The notes under the pieces: model-generated
What the model saw: the letters and a program-made list of their open reading frames with translations, nothing else
Databases searched by the model: none
Told to the model about the DNA's origin: nothing
Made by a program: the position numbers and the translations under genes
Shown here: piece by piece, positions 1-12,508 of the stretch
Layout of the letters: each line of letters starts with the position of its first letter
How positions within the stretch are numbered: position 1 is the first letter of the stretch
Origin: Pinus tabuliformis
Taxonomy: Eukaryota > Streptophyta > Pinopsida > Pinales > Pinaceae
Reading direction: 5' to 3'
NCBI GenBank assembly: GCA_031772625.1
Contig: CM062814.1
Coordinates: 364,905,750-364,969,749, forward strand
Length of the DNA: 64,000 nt

Positions 1-2200
1 TGAGCGAAGCTGATGTTTTGCTAAAGGCTTTCATGAGTTCTATGAAGAAGATGTAAGACCCACCACCTAAAAGCAACTAGTAGTTGTTTTCTTACTTGTC
101 ACTTAAAATCTTGAAATAACTATTGGTGATCGTTTTTCACAACTTGCTCATGGACGTACTCGTGGGAAGTTCATATGAAGTTTTGGATAATAATGTTTTA
201 TTACCTTTTCATCTATATAAAAAAGCAAATCAATTAAAAAAAGATATTTTCTAAATTTTTTTAATATGTTTTAAATTATACAACGACTAAATTTTGAATA
301 AATAAATTTAAAATATAAATTAGAATAAATAAATAAAATTAAAGGTATAAAATAAATTATAAATTTATTGATATTTATAAACTAGTGTGGATATTATATA
401 TAATGTCTTATAAGAGAGATGGAAAGAAAGAAATAAAAGATGTTATTTTTATGTTTTGTATTATTTTTTAAGTTAATATATTTAGTGATTTTATTGATTA
501 TATAATATTTGAATTTTAAATAAAAAAAATAAAATGTAAACTAAAGTGATTAAATTATAAATTGATATTATTTATATTATTGTATGTATATTTAGTAAAT
601 TTAGTAATCAAGTTATTATGTGGAAGTTGATTTATTGTTTCACAAATAAGGAGGTGTGACAAACCAATTTTATGTATTTGGTGGTCAAAGACACTTTCAA
701 GGAAAATATTATCAACAAGTAAGCCAAAATCTCAAAGATTTTATCTATGTAGAAGTTTATAAACGTGTAATGTTTTGGTAGTTTTTCTATCTTCATAGAA
801 TTAATATTTTTTAAATTGGTTATATTTATTATAAATTATTGTTTAGTTAATAAGGACGCTTATTATAATGAGAATGTGGTTTGACACATTATTATTATCT
901 AGTGGATTAAAAATATGATTATTATTATATAGTGGCCAATAAGGTGTAGATATACACTTCTATCAATTTTTTCTCTTTCTTAAGTTGTTAATCATTTACT
1001 TCCCACCATACTTTAAGTCAACCTTTGCATACTTATCAGAATATACTTCTCATCATTATTTATATATGAGTAAATCTGTAAATGTGTAGACATCTCATTT
1101 TATCAGTTCCTTCCAAATCAAGACTATAGGATTTGATTTGCCTATTAACCATTATTAATTTAGCATTGACCAATACAAATTATAATATTTTTGTAATCTA
1201 AAGTATAATTTATAAGCAACATTTATTTTAAATAAATTGTTAATTTTACATTCAATACATTTCATGTAATAAAAAATTTAACCATTATCAATATTTATTT
1301 AATAATTAATATCTTCCTCTTTGGTGTTCCCTTCCCTTGCTTCAACCGTATGCTAATTTATCTCTATACCAAATTAATATTACCACCATGTAACACGTTG
1401 ATAATATCATTTATGTGCACCATCTAATCTTTCTTAATTTTTTATTCCCATTCGGGTCAGATTTTGTTTGCATGTATTAATGAACTATTTATGTCCATTT
1501 AACAGCCTGCAAGACATGTGCTTTATATCATATGTTTGATGTAAAATGATAAGTCTGTTTTATGCATTTTTGAATGGATAAAATAAATAATTTTTAATAA
1601 TTTTAATGGTATTGAATTACACAATCCACCATTTTTTTTTTAATTTAAAAGAAATTTTATTCATATATAAAAATTGAATTAAGTTAGGTAAGATTAGTTT
1701 ATTAAAACTATATAAAATTAAAACAATTGAATTAACACAACTATATTAAAAATATTAATGTGGTTGATATAAGCCGAAGATTTCAGTTGTATCTACCAAA
1801 TATATAATAATAAAAATGATATTACGAGAAAAACTATTACAATAAAAATATTATTATTCTCATTATAATTAATAATATATATTACGTATTATTGAATATT
1901 AAATGTAATTTATTATTATTTAATTTTAAATAATGTAATATACATTAGTTATTTAATAATATTTATTTGATAATAGTAGTAATAATAATAAATAATAATA
2001 ATCTTAACAACAATAATTAAAATGATTATAATAATCTTTAATTATTAATTCATTATTAATTATTAATTACTAATTCATATTATTATTAACAAATCATTAT
2101 TAATTAGTTATTAGTTATTAGTTATTAAATATTTATTAATTATCAATTAATTATGAATTACTAATTATGAATGAATGAATTAATTAATTTGTTACAATGT
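1..2200. other. AT-rich arm without a gene
   Basis: Very AT-rich sequence full of TAAT/ATTA runs and homopolymers, with no open frame of note. It pairs with 38772-40718 plus 42236-42420 of block B. The stretch around 1965-2030 is the empty counterpart of the PLE insertion site in block B. Confidence 0.7.
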
Positions 2201-2790
2201 GACATTGAACCATGGTTGACCATAATTGAATTTAAAGAACATGGTTGATCATAGTTGAATAATATTAAACCCAAGGGACTAATATTATAAACGCAAGGTA
2301 TAAAAACCTTAAGATAGATATTATACACTAAAATAAACATGGTTGACCATGGTCGATTTTCATACTAGGACAATTCTTGTCGCAATGTGACGTTGCACCA
2401 TGGTTGACCATCCTTGGCCAGAATTTATTTTCAAATTGACAGAATCTTTCTCACAATGTGACATTGGACCATGGTTGATTCTCATATTGAGACAATATTT
2501 GTCACAATGTGATGTTGGACCATGGTTGACCGTGATTGAGGTTATAAAACATAGTTGACCATGATTTATATTATAAACCCAAGGGAATAATAAACCTTAG
2601 AGATTAATACAAAACAATGAAGGGATTATAAACCTATGGGAATAATATTAAACACTAGGAATATGAATCCTTAGATTAATAAACTTAAGGGATTAATAAG
2701 CCCAAGGGATAAAAATTATAAACCCAACATATATGTACCCTAACATAAATATTATAAACCCTTAAATAAGTGGTGAGCCCTGATATTGCA
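2200..2790. repeat. CCATGGTTGA composite array (A1)
   Basis: Degenerate array of short units around CATGGTTGACCATG, joined by a spacer reading roughly TTTTCATATTGAGACAAT then CTTGTCACAATGTGA. From about 2540 it changes to a second module, variants of ATTATAAACCCAAGGGAATA. The order of modules varies, so this is a shuffled composite array and not a clean satellite. Same family as 4395, 11004, 42425, 45030, 51728 and 59206. Chance open frames here encode only NHGQPW-type repeats. Confidence 0.8.
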
Positions 2791-4395
2791 CCAGAGTGAT
2801 GCAACTCCCATGGATTCTCAATTCTATTTATCAACCTTGGGTTTGCACAAACTTCAAGGTGACAATGTTATATGCATGTAAATCAATGTTCTATTTGTGT
2901 GAAATCTATGATAACGAAACTAACACTATTATTCTTTTGCAGTAAAGGAAGATGAGGGTTTGCAGTAGCCTAGGAGCCTCTCTTGATCATGAAATCACGA
3001 CTGGGGGTCAACATACTTCTAAAATAAGTCAAAGTTGCAGTAAGGACAAAAAATGGTGAAGAAAAATGCTGCTACAAGTGTGCTACAAGAGGCTACTATA
3101 GGTGCCCTGTATTCCTACCTGAGGGCTTGTAATGCTACAGGAGGACTATCGAGAAGGTCTAAGAGGTGAAAATGATGGTTTAATGTTATGGAAAAGGTGG
3201 ATGGAGGTTGATGTAAATGAGTGAAGGGTGGCCAAATCCCCTAGGCAAGCTCAGAGCCTTTTCAAGGCCTATTTTGCACTAGGAGGGATGCTCTTAGTGA
3301 CCCTAGGAAAATAGACTCATTAAACATAATTTTTGGGACAAAATTTAGGGTTTAAAATAGAAGATGAGGGAGTACAAGATGGAGGTGGTGAAGGTGCCCT
3401 TGTCTACAGATTCAAACAACCATGCAATCATCACATGCGTACACCCATTTATCATTGAGAAAATGAAACAACTAGCAGTGGAAAATATGAGTTGAATTTG
3501 AATGTTATCTAATATATGTCAGAAATCTAATCTAATCAATAAAAATACTCCTAAGCTACAACAAGGACATGAAAAAGAAGGTGTCTAACACAAATATTCT
3601 TCCAATTAATCATAAACATAATACTTTTGGGCTATGGTTGTGAATACTTCTATTCATGCTCCCATGAGAGAGATGAGGTAGAGGCTGCGATCATAGATTT
3701 TGATGGATTATTCTGTAATAAAATGAAAGAAACTAAGCAACACTCTAGAACTAAAAGAGATACAAATACACAAGAGAGACCTAATCCACTGGGTTGGGCC
3801 CAAACCCAAGAGCCTCATCCCTATGGAACTAACTCAATGATGAATCAACAAGCAATTTATCATTATCATTGAATCAAAGTCTAATAAATCAAATAACAAT
3901 ATGAAGTTCTTGAGCTCAATAGCTACCTAGTTGAAAATAAAACTCAAATCCTCTTCAGCTCTTCTACAGGCTTATTTATACAAGAGGGTGGCTACTAGAA
4001 GCTCCCTAGAAAATAAGAATATTTGTCTCCTACAACTCAAGAATGGTGGATCATGTTCCTCAGTACTTTCACTTACTTGGCTGCTAATGACCTCGAGCTA
4101 ATGAGAGAGAGAGTGTTGTGATCTTGGATTAATTGAGGGAGTTAAAGAGGTGGACAACACGATAGATTATCTCCTTGTTGTCTACTCTGAGCCCCTGCAT
4201 TGAAATCATCTCAAAAGTTGTTCCATTTCTTGCAATTAAGCCATATGAGGCCACATGACATCACAAACATCTTTTATCCTTCTCACTAAGCATAATATAA
4301 CAAAAAATGTAAATAAATGTGAGGAAGAGATAGTTCTAAAGATGGAGGATGGAATCATGACCCTTATAATGTACCTATTGATGAGCCTCATCAAT
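2790..4395. repeat. Unrecognised interspersed segment (copy A)
   Basis: Moderately AT-rich segment between two arrays, homologous to 43080-45030. Small open frames occur (for example 3627-3872), but the block B copy does not keep them as a clear coding unit and no domain is recognisable. Compared with B, this copy lacks about 340 bp near 2880, between two TGCA tetramers. It could be a relic of another mobile element; I cannot name it. Confidence 0.5.
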
Positions 4396-5763
4396 AAACA
4401 TGGTTGACCATGGTTAATTTTCATAATGAGATAATCCTTGGCACAACGGAACATTGGAGCATGGTTAACCATGCTTAACTATGATCGATTTTCATATAGA
4501 GACAATATTTATCATAATGTGACATTGGAAAATGGTTGACCATGGTTGATTTTCATATTAAGACAATCATTGTCACAATGCGACCTTCAATCATGGTTGG
4601 CTTTGATTGAACATGGTTGATGATGATTGATATTATAAACCCAAGGGAATAATAAACACAAGGGATTAATACGAAAAGCCTAAGGGATTATGAACCCGAA
4701 GGAGTAATATTAAACCCAAGGGACTAATATTATAAACCTGAGGTATATAAACTCTAAGATAAATATTATAAACACTAAAATAAACCTTGTTTATAATGGT
4801 TGAGCATGGTTTATTTCCATATTGAGACAATCCTTGTCACAATGCGATGCTAGAACATGGTTGACCATGCTTAACCGTGGTTGATTTTCATATCAACACA
4901 ATATTTATCACAATGTGACATTTTCCCATGGTTGACCATGATTTACCATGGTTGACAATATTTAAATTTATAAAACATGGTTGAACATGGTTTACTAAGG
5001 TTGACCATGATTGACCATGGTTGATCATGGTTAACCATGATTATCATATTGAAACAATCTTTTTCATAATATGATGTTGGACCATGGTTGAAACAATGAT
5101 TTATTTCATATTGAGATAATATTTGTCACAGTGTGACGTAAGAGCATGGTTGACCATGATTAACCATGTTTGACCACGAATGATTTTATAAAATATGATT
5201 GACGATGGTTGACAATGATTGAATTTTTAAAACAAGGTTGACCAATGTTGACCATGATCTATATTATAAACCCAAGGGAATAATAAACCATAGGGATATT
5301 TATTATATTATAAACCCAAGGGAATAATAAACCATAGGGATTCATACTAAAAATCGAAGGGATTATGAACCCAAGGGAACAATATTAAACCCTAGGAATA
5401 TGAACCCTTAGATTAATAAACTGAAGGGATTGATATTATAAACCCAAATGATAAAAATTATAAACCTTGAGATAAATATTATAAAGCCTAAAATAAACAT
5501 GGTTGACCATAGTTTATTTCCATATTAAGACAATCCTTGTCACAATGCAATTTTTGACCATAGTTGACCATGATTGATTTTCATATTGAGAGAATCCTAT
5601 CATAATGCGATATTGGACCATGGTTGATTTTCATATTGAGAAAATCATTTTCACAATGTGATATTTGACTATGGTTGACCATGGTTGGCTATGATTAACT
5701 ATGGTAGACCATGGTTGATATTATAAAACCAAGGGATTAATACTAAATCTTGAAGGAATTATG
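4395..5763. repeat. CCATGGTTGA composite array (A2)
   Basis: Second array in block A, mixing the CATGGTTGACCATG module, the CACAATGTGA spacer and the AAACCCAAGGG module. It ends at TATG (5760-5763), the left target flank of the minus-strand Copia element. The array resumes with TATGAACCC at 11000, so the element split a continuous array. Confidence 0.8.
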
Positions 5764-5764
5764 T

Positions 5765-6345
5765 TGTTAGAATTAATTAACAGAACAATGAAATACATAA
5801 AAAATCGCGAAAACACAAATAAAGAAATGCATAAAACAAGAGAGACATAAATGTACCTGGTTCACCTAATTTTGGCTACGTCTATAGCGAAACAACCAAT
5901 CTTTCCTTTTATATTATCCAAGAAAATGAAGAGATACAACCTATAAGAGATTTGTTGTAATTTCCTCTTCACTCTCACACAAACTCCTCTCCTAGTCTCG
6001 CTCAGAATAATAATGTAGAACCGCAATAAAATTCCCTCATATAAAGCAAGGGTTTCCTTCTAGGAAAAAAACCGTAAATTAACATAACTTCTACCATCAT
6101 ATCATTTGCCTAATGAACGACCCAAATTGAGTATGAAATTACAATATTTTGCAAGGTAATTTTTGATCTATTTTTTGCTTTGGGGGGGGGAGGGGGTGGC
6201 TCATAAAATCATTGTTTCCCCCCTATACCCCCCTCACAACAATTAAACATGAGGTGTTGTTGCCCTGTTAGAAACAGGGATCCACCGTGACTGAAACAAA
6301 AATAATTTGAACAATCAGGAAGATAATCAGGCTCCACACCCAACG
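5765..6345 (-). repeat. 3' LTR of Copia copy A
   Basis: About 580 bp matching 10398-10999, with shared landmarks such as AACAAGAGAGACA and CATAACTTCTACCATCA. On the minus strand it is preceded by a polypurine tract-like CCAAGTGGGA (6360-6347 region). The expected terminal TGTTGGG has become CGTTGGG. It contains a G-run near 6182-6196. Confidence 0.8.
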
Positions 6346-6649
6346 ATTTCCCACTTGGAGAACGATTATATAAACTCCATTGTTGCTTCACTTGCTGGAC
6401 AATGACTCCACTTGGATGTGGTTGTCTCTCCTCTTCACGATCATACTTTAATACCAATTGAAATTGAGCATAATCTCATTTTCTCCCTGGTTACAACTTT
6501 TGCTAACATATCTGTAGGATTCTATCTAGTGTGTATATTTTCTAGCTTCAATTGTCCATTTTCCAACATTGGCTGTGTGAAATGGTAATTGAGTTCTATA
6601 TTTTAATATTGGGATGAAATGTTGAGTTTTTTGCAAGATAAATGACACT

Positions 6650-6979
6650 CTAGCTATCACTATATAACCTGCACATCTCTTGCCCCTTGCCGAATTCATC
6701 CATAAACCTTTGTAACCAAATCACTTCTTTACTAGCCACTGTAGTAGCAACATACTCTGCTTCTATTGTTGAAAGTGAAACAATATTTTGCAATTTTGAA
6801 ACCCAACTGACATATGTTCCACCTATAGTAAACACATGCCTTGTGGTGCTCCTCATGTTATCTCTATCACTTGCCATATCTGCATCAACATATCCCTGCA
6901 GAGAGATATTTGAACCACCAAAGCATAATTCTTGATTTGTGGTACCCCTCAAACATCTAATAATCCATTTCACTGCCAT
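6650..6979 (-). pseudogene. Copia RNase H fragment (copy A)
   Basis: Open stretch of 109 residues matching the Copia RNase H region that degrades the RNA strand during reverse transcription. Visible marks are WIIRCLRGTTN, then GYVDADMASDRDNMRSTT (normally a D-x-D-W-A-G-x-x-D-x-R-x-S-T-T motif; here D-A-D-M-A) and LSTIEAEYVA. The Asp-containing core is partly kept, but the Trp-Ala-Gly is degraded and the frame is closed on both sides. It is the C-terminal part of a broken pol polyprotein. Confidence 0.85.
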
Positions 6980-7123
6980 CCAATACTCTTATCTTTGAAT
7001 GTTAATATGCATTCTTACAACTCCCATTGCATGTGCAATATTAGGCCTTGTGCAAACCATTGCATACATTAAGCTTCCAACTATTGATGCATATGGAACT
7101 TTACATGTATAATTCATCTCTTC

Positions 7124-7966
7124 TTAAGTCTTGGGACACATCTCCTTACTTAGTTTGAAATGAATATCCAAAGGTGTACTAACTGGTCTTGCATTTTTCA
7201 TATCAACTTTTCCCAACAACTTTTCTATGTACTCACTCTGAGACAATGTTAATTTGTGATCTTTCTTATTTCTAGTTATTCTCATTCCAAGGATTTGTTT
7301 TGCAGCACCCAAATCGTTCATTGCAAATGAATTTTCCAATTTTCCTTTAAGAATATATATTTCCTGCATGTTAGACCCTGTAACAAGCATGTCATCTACA
7401 CACAATAACAATATAATATAATGCCATCATTTTTCTTTTTAAGATAAACACAATGGTCGGAGTGACATCTAGTATCACTTTGTTCAGACATAAACATGTC
7501 AAATTTTAGATATCACTTCATTGGAGTTTGTTTTAATCCATACAACTCTTCTTCAATTTGCACACTAATTTCTCCTTCCCTTTGACCTCATACCGTTGTG
7601 GTTTCTTCATATATATTTACTCCTCCAAAACCCCATGTTGAAAGGTTGTCTTTACATCTAATTGCTTAAGATGCAAATCTTTTTTACCACTAGACTTAAA
7701 ATAGTTCTGATTGAATTCATTTTAAGAATAGAAGAAAAAATTTCATCAAAGTCTATACCTTTCTTTTGTGCAAACCCCTTCACCATAAGTCTAGCCTTAT
7801 ACCTATGTTTTCCTCTATCTTCTTCCTTCAACCTATAAACCCATTTATTATGCAATGTTGTTTTACCTGCAAGAAACTTGATTAAGTCCCAAGTATGGTT
7901 ATGTATCAAGGAGTCCATCTCTTCATTCATGGCTTGCTCCCACTTCCTCCTAGTTTTTACTTGCAT
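7124..7966 (-). pseudogene. Copia reverse transcriptase remnant (copy A)
   Basis: Two open pieces in pol order. Minus 7966-7658 holds the RT entry: EWEQAMNEE-like KWEQAMNEEMDSL, then NKWVYRLKEEDRGKHRYKAR and LMVKGFAQKKGIDFDEIF. Minus 7411-7124 begins at the catalytic box LLCVDDMLVTG (Y-V-D-D in active elements; here C-V-D-D) and continues through LGMRIT to the connection toward RNase H. About 250 bp between them are closed by stops and frameshifts. This enzyme would have copied the element RNA in cytoplasmic virus-like particles; it is not functional. Confidence 0.85.
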
Positions 7967-8279
7967 TACTTCTTTATATATTTCTCGCTCTCTAGAATCA
8001 ATAAAAATACATAATATAATTAAGGAGAGTATCGTTCAGGGGGTTTACTTATCCTGGTAGATATTCTAACACCACTTTTAGGTGTTTTAGGTGCCTGTTG
8101 CTGTTGTGGTTTTTGTTATTGTTGTGGTTGCTGATCATTATAATTTTCAAGCACCTTTACTTTTCCTCCTGATCTCATCAGACACTGTGTATTGTTTGTT
8201 TTCCTTTTCCTATTTTTTTTCTTTCATTTGCTGCTTATACAAGACATTTTCATTGAATATGACATCTCTTATCCTAATG

Positions 8280-9260
8280 ATTTTATGATTTTCATAATCA
8301 TATAAGTGATAACCAAAATCATTAACACCATATCTAATAAAGGTACAGTTCTCTGATTTTTCCTCAAGCTTTTCTCTATTTTCTTTATTGATGTGGACAC
8401 AGGCCTCACAATCAAAAGTCTTTAAAAATGATTAGTTTACCTTTTTACCTATCCATCCCTCCTCCGGAATACCACCATCCAAGGAACTTGAAAAACCTAT
8501 GTTTATTAGCTAAAAAATAGTATCTACGACATATGCCCAAATGTTTAAGGGAAATATTGCATGAAATATCATGCGCATGCTCCATGATTGTCCTGCTCAT
8601 TATTTATGACACAACATTTTCTTGTGGTGTTTCGGGAATTGTCTTCTCCTTGAGAATTCCATGCTCTGAATAGTAGTTATCAAAAACTCTGATACAATAT
8701 TTACCTCCATTTTATGATCAAAACACTTCAAATTATTTCCTATTTCATTCTCAACCAAATATTGCGATTTCTTGAAAGTTTCAAATACATCAGATTTATT
8801 TCGAATACAATAAATCTAGGTTTTTCTAGTTGCATCATCAATAAAAGTAACATAATAGTGAGAGCCATCAAGAGATGATATCTGAGTAGGCCCCCATACA
8901 TCTGTATGCCCAAGCTCTAATTTTTATCTCTTATTTTCTTTCCCAACTCTGATAAGTCTCACTCTCTTTTTCTTTCCATAAACACAATTCTCATAGAAAT
9001 CCAAATCAACATGCTTCAAACCTGGCAACAAATTTCTTGAGTGAAGAATTTACATCCCCTTCTCACTCATCTGCCCAAGCTTATATGCCACAATGTCGTA
9101 TCTACTCTAGTGGAGTTTAAAGCCTTAACAAATTTACAAATGATATTGCATATATACAATGTACCAACTTTTTATCCTTTTTCTATAGCTAGGGCTCCTT
9201 TAGTGACCTTCTAGGTCTTGTCTGTAAAAGTAGTTATATAGCCTTCACCTCCCAACTTCC
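8280..9260 (-). pseudogene. Copia integrase and pre-integrase remnant (copy A)
   Basis: No long open frame survives, but the DNA aligns with the better preserved block B counterparts (integrase core 49375-48980, pre-integrase 50179-49838). The minus strand holds traces of the SMTIMEHAR-like box after the DDE core and the GCEAF.H.NKENR-like box before the RT linker. I infer the assignment mainly from collinearity with B; the HHCC zinc site and catalytic DDE triad cannot be read intact. Confidence 0.65.
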
Positions 9261-9596
9261 CTGCTGAAATTAGATTTTTGTTTATATATGGAACATGCCT
9301 TACCTCCTTCAATGACCATTGGTTTCCATTCTATTTCTTTATAAAAACCTTACCCATTCCAATGATTTTACAGGGTTTATCATCACTAAGACAAACCTTT
9401 CCAAAATATCCTTGAACATAGTCATGAAAATGTTTCCTATGATGTGTGACATGGAATGAGGCTCCTGAATATGTCATCCAGGCATCAATAATATTCTATA
9501 ATGAAGGAATCAAAGAATATTTCAACACATCACTTGCACATTCACTTCATGATTATTCTCTTACTACCCATCTCCTTCTTTTCCTTTCTGAGATTT

Positions 9597-10350
9597 TCAT
9601 TCTTTCTTCAGGTGTCCTTTCTTGAGACATTTATAGCACACTATCCTTGATCTAGATTTGTATCTGTGTTTTCTTGACTTGCTACGATTCCCTAAGCTCC
9701 TTCCTCTTTCCATTTTTCTCCCCCTAGTCTCTAAATTGAAAGCATTACCTGATGTCTCACTGATGTTTTTTCGTTGCACTTCCTCGCTAAGGATAGCACC
9801 AACAACATCATTAAATTTTAATTTACTAGATCAAGAGATAGAGTTATTAATAGACATAAATAGGTCATTCCAACGTTCTAGAAATGAGGACATAAATAAT
9901 AGAACCCTAAATTCATCATCAAAATTTACCCCTAGATAACTTAACTCACTGATAACAATGTTAAATTCATATAAATGATCAGCAACAGATCCACCTTCTC
10001 ACATCTTCATATTAAATAGACACTTTATAAGAAATACCTTATTTGAGGTCGAGGGTTTTTCATATATTTTGGCCAATGCTATCATTAAACCTTTTATTGT
10101 TGTTTCCCTTGAAATGTTGAATTCCACCAATGTTTCCAATCACAACTGTATTGTTCCTGGTGCCTTTCTGTCAAGAATATCCCATTCTAGATCCATCATA
10201 CTCATTGGCTTCTTCGATTTTATGCTTATTAGTAGGTACATATATTTCTGATACACATAATTTTACATTTGCATCTTTTGTAGTCAGTAGTTGTGGTCGT
10301 TAAACCTATCATCTTCTGCCATTTATCCCACTCGAACTAGGAACCCTTAT
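9597..10350 (-). pseudogene. Copia gag remnant with zinc knuckle (copy A)
   Basis: The minus strand carries a nucleocapsid-like basic stretch followed by CYKCLKKGHLKKE, the start of a CX2CX4HX4C zinc knuckle that binds element RNA. Upstream on the minus strand, closed frames align with the 188-residue gag fragment of block C (58408-57842), including the region around YESNLVMSQL and LLECWNDL in that copy. Several stops are present. The start codon is not identifiable. Confidence 0.75.
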
Positions 10351-10384
10351 CTGCTGTGAGTTTATTAGCCAAATAAACCTTCGA

Positions 10385-10395
10385 CTCTGATATCA
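10385..10395 (-). other. Degenerate primer-binding site, Copia copy A
   Basis: On the minus strand the bases next to the 5' LTR read TGATATCAGAG, one change from the initiator-tRNA-Met primer site TGGTATCAGAG. Block C keeps the exact sequence at 58587-58597, which confirms the identification. Confidence 0.8.
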
Positions 10396-10397
10396 GT

Positions 10398-10999
10398 TCT
10401 TAGAAATTCATTAACAAAGCAATGAAATACATAAAATATTGCGGAAACGAATATAAATAAACACATAAAACAAGAGAGACAAATATATACATTATTCACC
10501 CAATTTGGGCTATGTACCATGGAAAAATAGCCGGTCCTTCCATTTATATTATCCAATAAAATGAAAAGATACAACCTACAACAGATCCATTATAATTCCC
10601 TCTTGATTCTCACGCAACATCCTCTCTCACTCTCTCTCAGAGTAATAATGCACAGCCGCAATACAATTCCCTCATATAAACCAAGGGTTGCCTTCTAGGG
10701 AAATAAGCCATAATAAACATAACTTCTACCATCAGATCATTCACCTAATGAATGACCCATATTCACTATGAAATTACAATATTTTACAATGCAAATTTTC
10801 ATCTATTTTAAGCTTCCGGGGTGTTTCCTTCAAACCCTTGCCAAGGTCGGGGGCTCATAAAATCATTCTTTCCCCCCGAGACCCGGCATTTAAAAATTAA
10901 ATCGGCGACATTTCCGTCGCGTTAGGAACATAGATTCAACACGGATGAAATAGGAAACCTCTGACCAATCAGGAAGATAATTAACCTCCACACCCAACA
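10398..10999 (-). repeat. 5' LTR of Copia copy A
   Basis: About 600 bp homologous to 5765-6345. On the minus strand it begins TGTTGGGTGTGG at 10999 and ends beside the primer-binding site. It is followed on the plus strand by TATGAACCC, the resumed array. Many differences from its partner LTR show that the insertion is old. Confidence 0.8.
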
Positions 11000-12508
11000 T
11001 ATGAACCCAAGGGAATACTATTAAAACCAGGGGAGAAATATTATATACCCAAGGTATATAAACCCTAAGATGAATATTTTAAACACTAAAATTAACATGA
11101 TTGACCATGGTTGATCATAGTTGATTTTCATATTGAGACAATCCTTTTCAAAATGTGATGTTGGACCATGATTGACTAAGCTTAATCATGGTTGATTTTA
11201 ACATAAAGAAAACCTTTGTTACAACACGATGTTTGACCATGGTTGATCATGACTGACAATCGATGACCGTGTTTGATTTTATAAAAAATGGTTGAACATT
11301 GTTTACCAAGGTTGACCATGATTTCCCATGATTGATCATGGATGACCATGATTATCATTCTGAAAAAACCTGCCATAATGTGACATTAGACCATGGTTGA
11401 GACAATCATTTATTTTCATATTGAGACAATCTTTGTCACAATGCGACGATCGACTATGGATGACCATGATTAACCATGGTTGATCACGATTGATTTTATA
11501 AGATATGGTTGCTGATGGTTGACCATGATTGAATTTAGAAAACATGGTTGACCATGATCGATATTATAAACCCAGGGATTAATACTAAAAACTCAAGTGA
11601 TTATAAACGTAAGGGAATAATATTAAACCCTATGAATATGAACCCTTAGATTAATAAACCCAAGGGATTGATATTACAAACCCAAGGGATAAGAAATTAT
11701 AAACCCAAGGTATATAAACGCTAAGGTAAATATTATAAACCCTAAAATAAACATGCTTTACCATCATTGGCTATGATTGACCATGGTTGACAATGATTGA
11801 TATTATAAACCAAAGGGAATAATAAACCCAAGGGATTGATATTATAAACCCAAGGGAACATTAAACCCAAGGGATTAACACTAAAACCCTGAGGGATAAT
11901 GAACCCAAAGGAATAATACTAAATCCAAGGGACTAATAATATAAACCCACGGTACATAAACCTTAAGATGAATGTTGTAAATACTAAAATAAAAATGGTT
12001 GAGCATGGTTGAGCATAGTTGATTTTCATATCGAGACAAACCTTGTGACAATGTGATGTTGGACCATGGTTGGCCATGGTTAACCATAGTTGATTTTCAT
12101 ATCAAGACATTCTTTGTGACAATGCGATATTCAACCAATGTTGACCATGGATGACCGTGTTTGATTTTATAAAACATGGTTGAACATGGTTGACCATGAT
12201 TATCATATTGAGACAATCTTTGTCATAATGTGACGTTGGAACATGGTTGAGAAAATGATTGATTTCATATTGAGACGATCTTTGTCACAATGCGTCATTG
12301 GAAAATGGTCGACCATCATTAACCATGGTTGACCATGATTGATTTTATAAAATATGATTGGAAATGGTTGACCATGATTGACTTTCATATCCATAAAATA
12401 TTTGTCACAATGCGGCGATGGACCATGGGTGATCATGATTAACCATGGTTGACCATGTTCGACTAAGGATGACCATGGGTGACCATGATTAACCATGGTT
12501 GACCATGT
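11000..12508. repeat. CCATGGTTGA composite array (A3)
   Basis: Third array of block A. Both modules alternate: CATGGTTGACCATG clusters with CACAATGTGA spacers, and AAACCCAAGGGAATAATA clusters. Near 12420-12508 the 10-base core becomes dense. The array ends abruptly at ACCATGTGCC, where the tail found in blocks B and C is missing. Confidence 0.8.

Larger units (their letters stand above)
5765..10999 (-). mobile_element. Degenerate Ty1/Copia element, copy A, minus strand
   Basis: LTR retrotransposon read on the minus strand. LTR-like ends lie at 5765-6345 and 10398-10999; on the minus strand they start TGTTGGGTGTGG and end near CTAACA. Between them, in minus order, are gag with a zinc knuckle (about 10350-9597), pre-integrase and integrase remnants (about 9260-8280), reverse transcriptase (7966-7124) and RNase H (6979-6650): the Copia order, with integrase before RT. 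TATG flanks both ends (5760-5763 and 11000-11003). Every domain carries stops or frameshifts, so it cannot be autonomous. Blocks B and C hold the same insertion. Confidence 0.9.
1..12508. repeat. Segmental repeat block A (paralogue of blocks B and C)
   Basis: Long block whose order of parts (AT-rich arm, CCATGGTTGA array, unrecognised segment, array, minus-strand Copia, array) recurs at 38772-53210 (block B) and partly at 56165-60600 (block C). The opening bases match those from 38772 with scattered substitutions, and the Copia element has the same borders and the same TATG flank in A and B. Homology to B is lost near 12472-12508, where the array passes abruptly into the sequence upstream of the laccase remnant. 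The tail present in B and C is missing here. The block may continue left of the window. Confidence 0.85.

Noticed and set aside
3627-3872. 81-codon frame as a small gene
   Set aside because: The block B counterpart (about 44270-44500) has shifts and changed codons with no sign of protein conservation.
2280-5500. AAACCCTAA phrases as telomere repeats
   Set aside because: Isolated single occurrences within the AAACCCAAGGG module, never in tandem CCCTAAA arrays.
12203-12496. Open frames encoding MVNHGQPW-type repeats (also at 4236, 11182, 11336, 52028, 52969, 59384)
   Set aside because: They are the CCATGGTTGA array read on the minus strand. The repeats shift frame between copies and have no protein features, so they are not genes.
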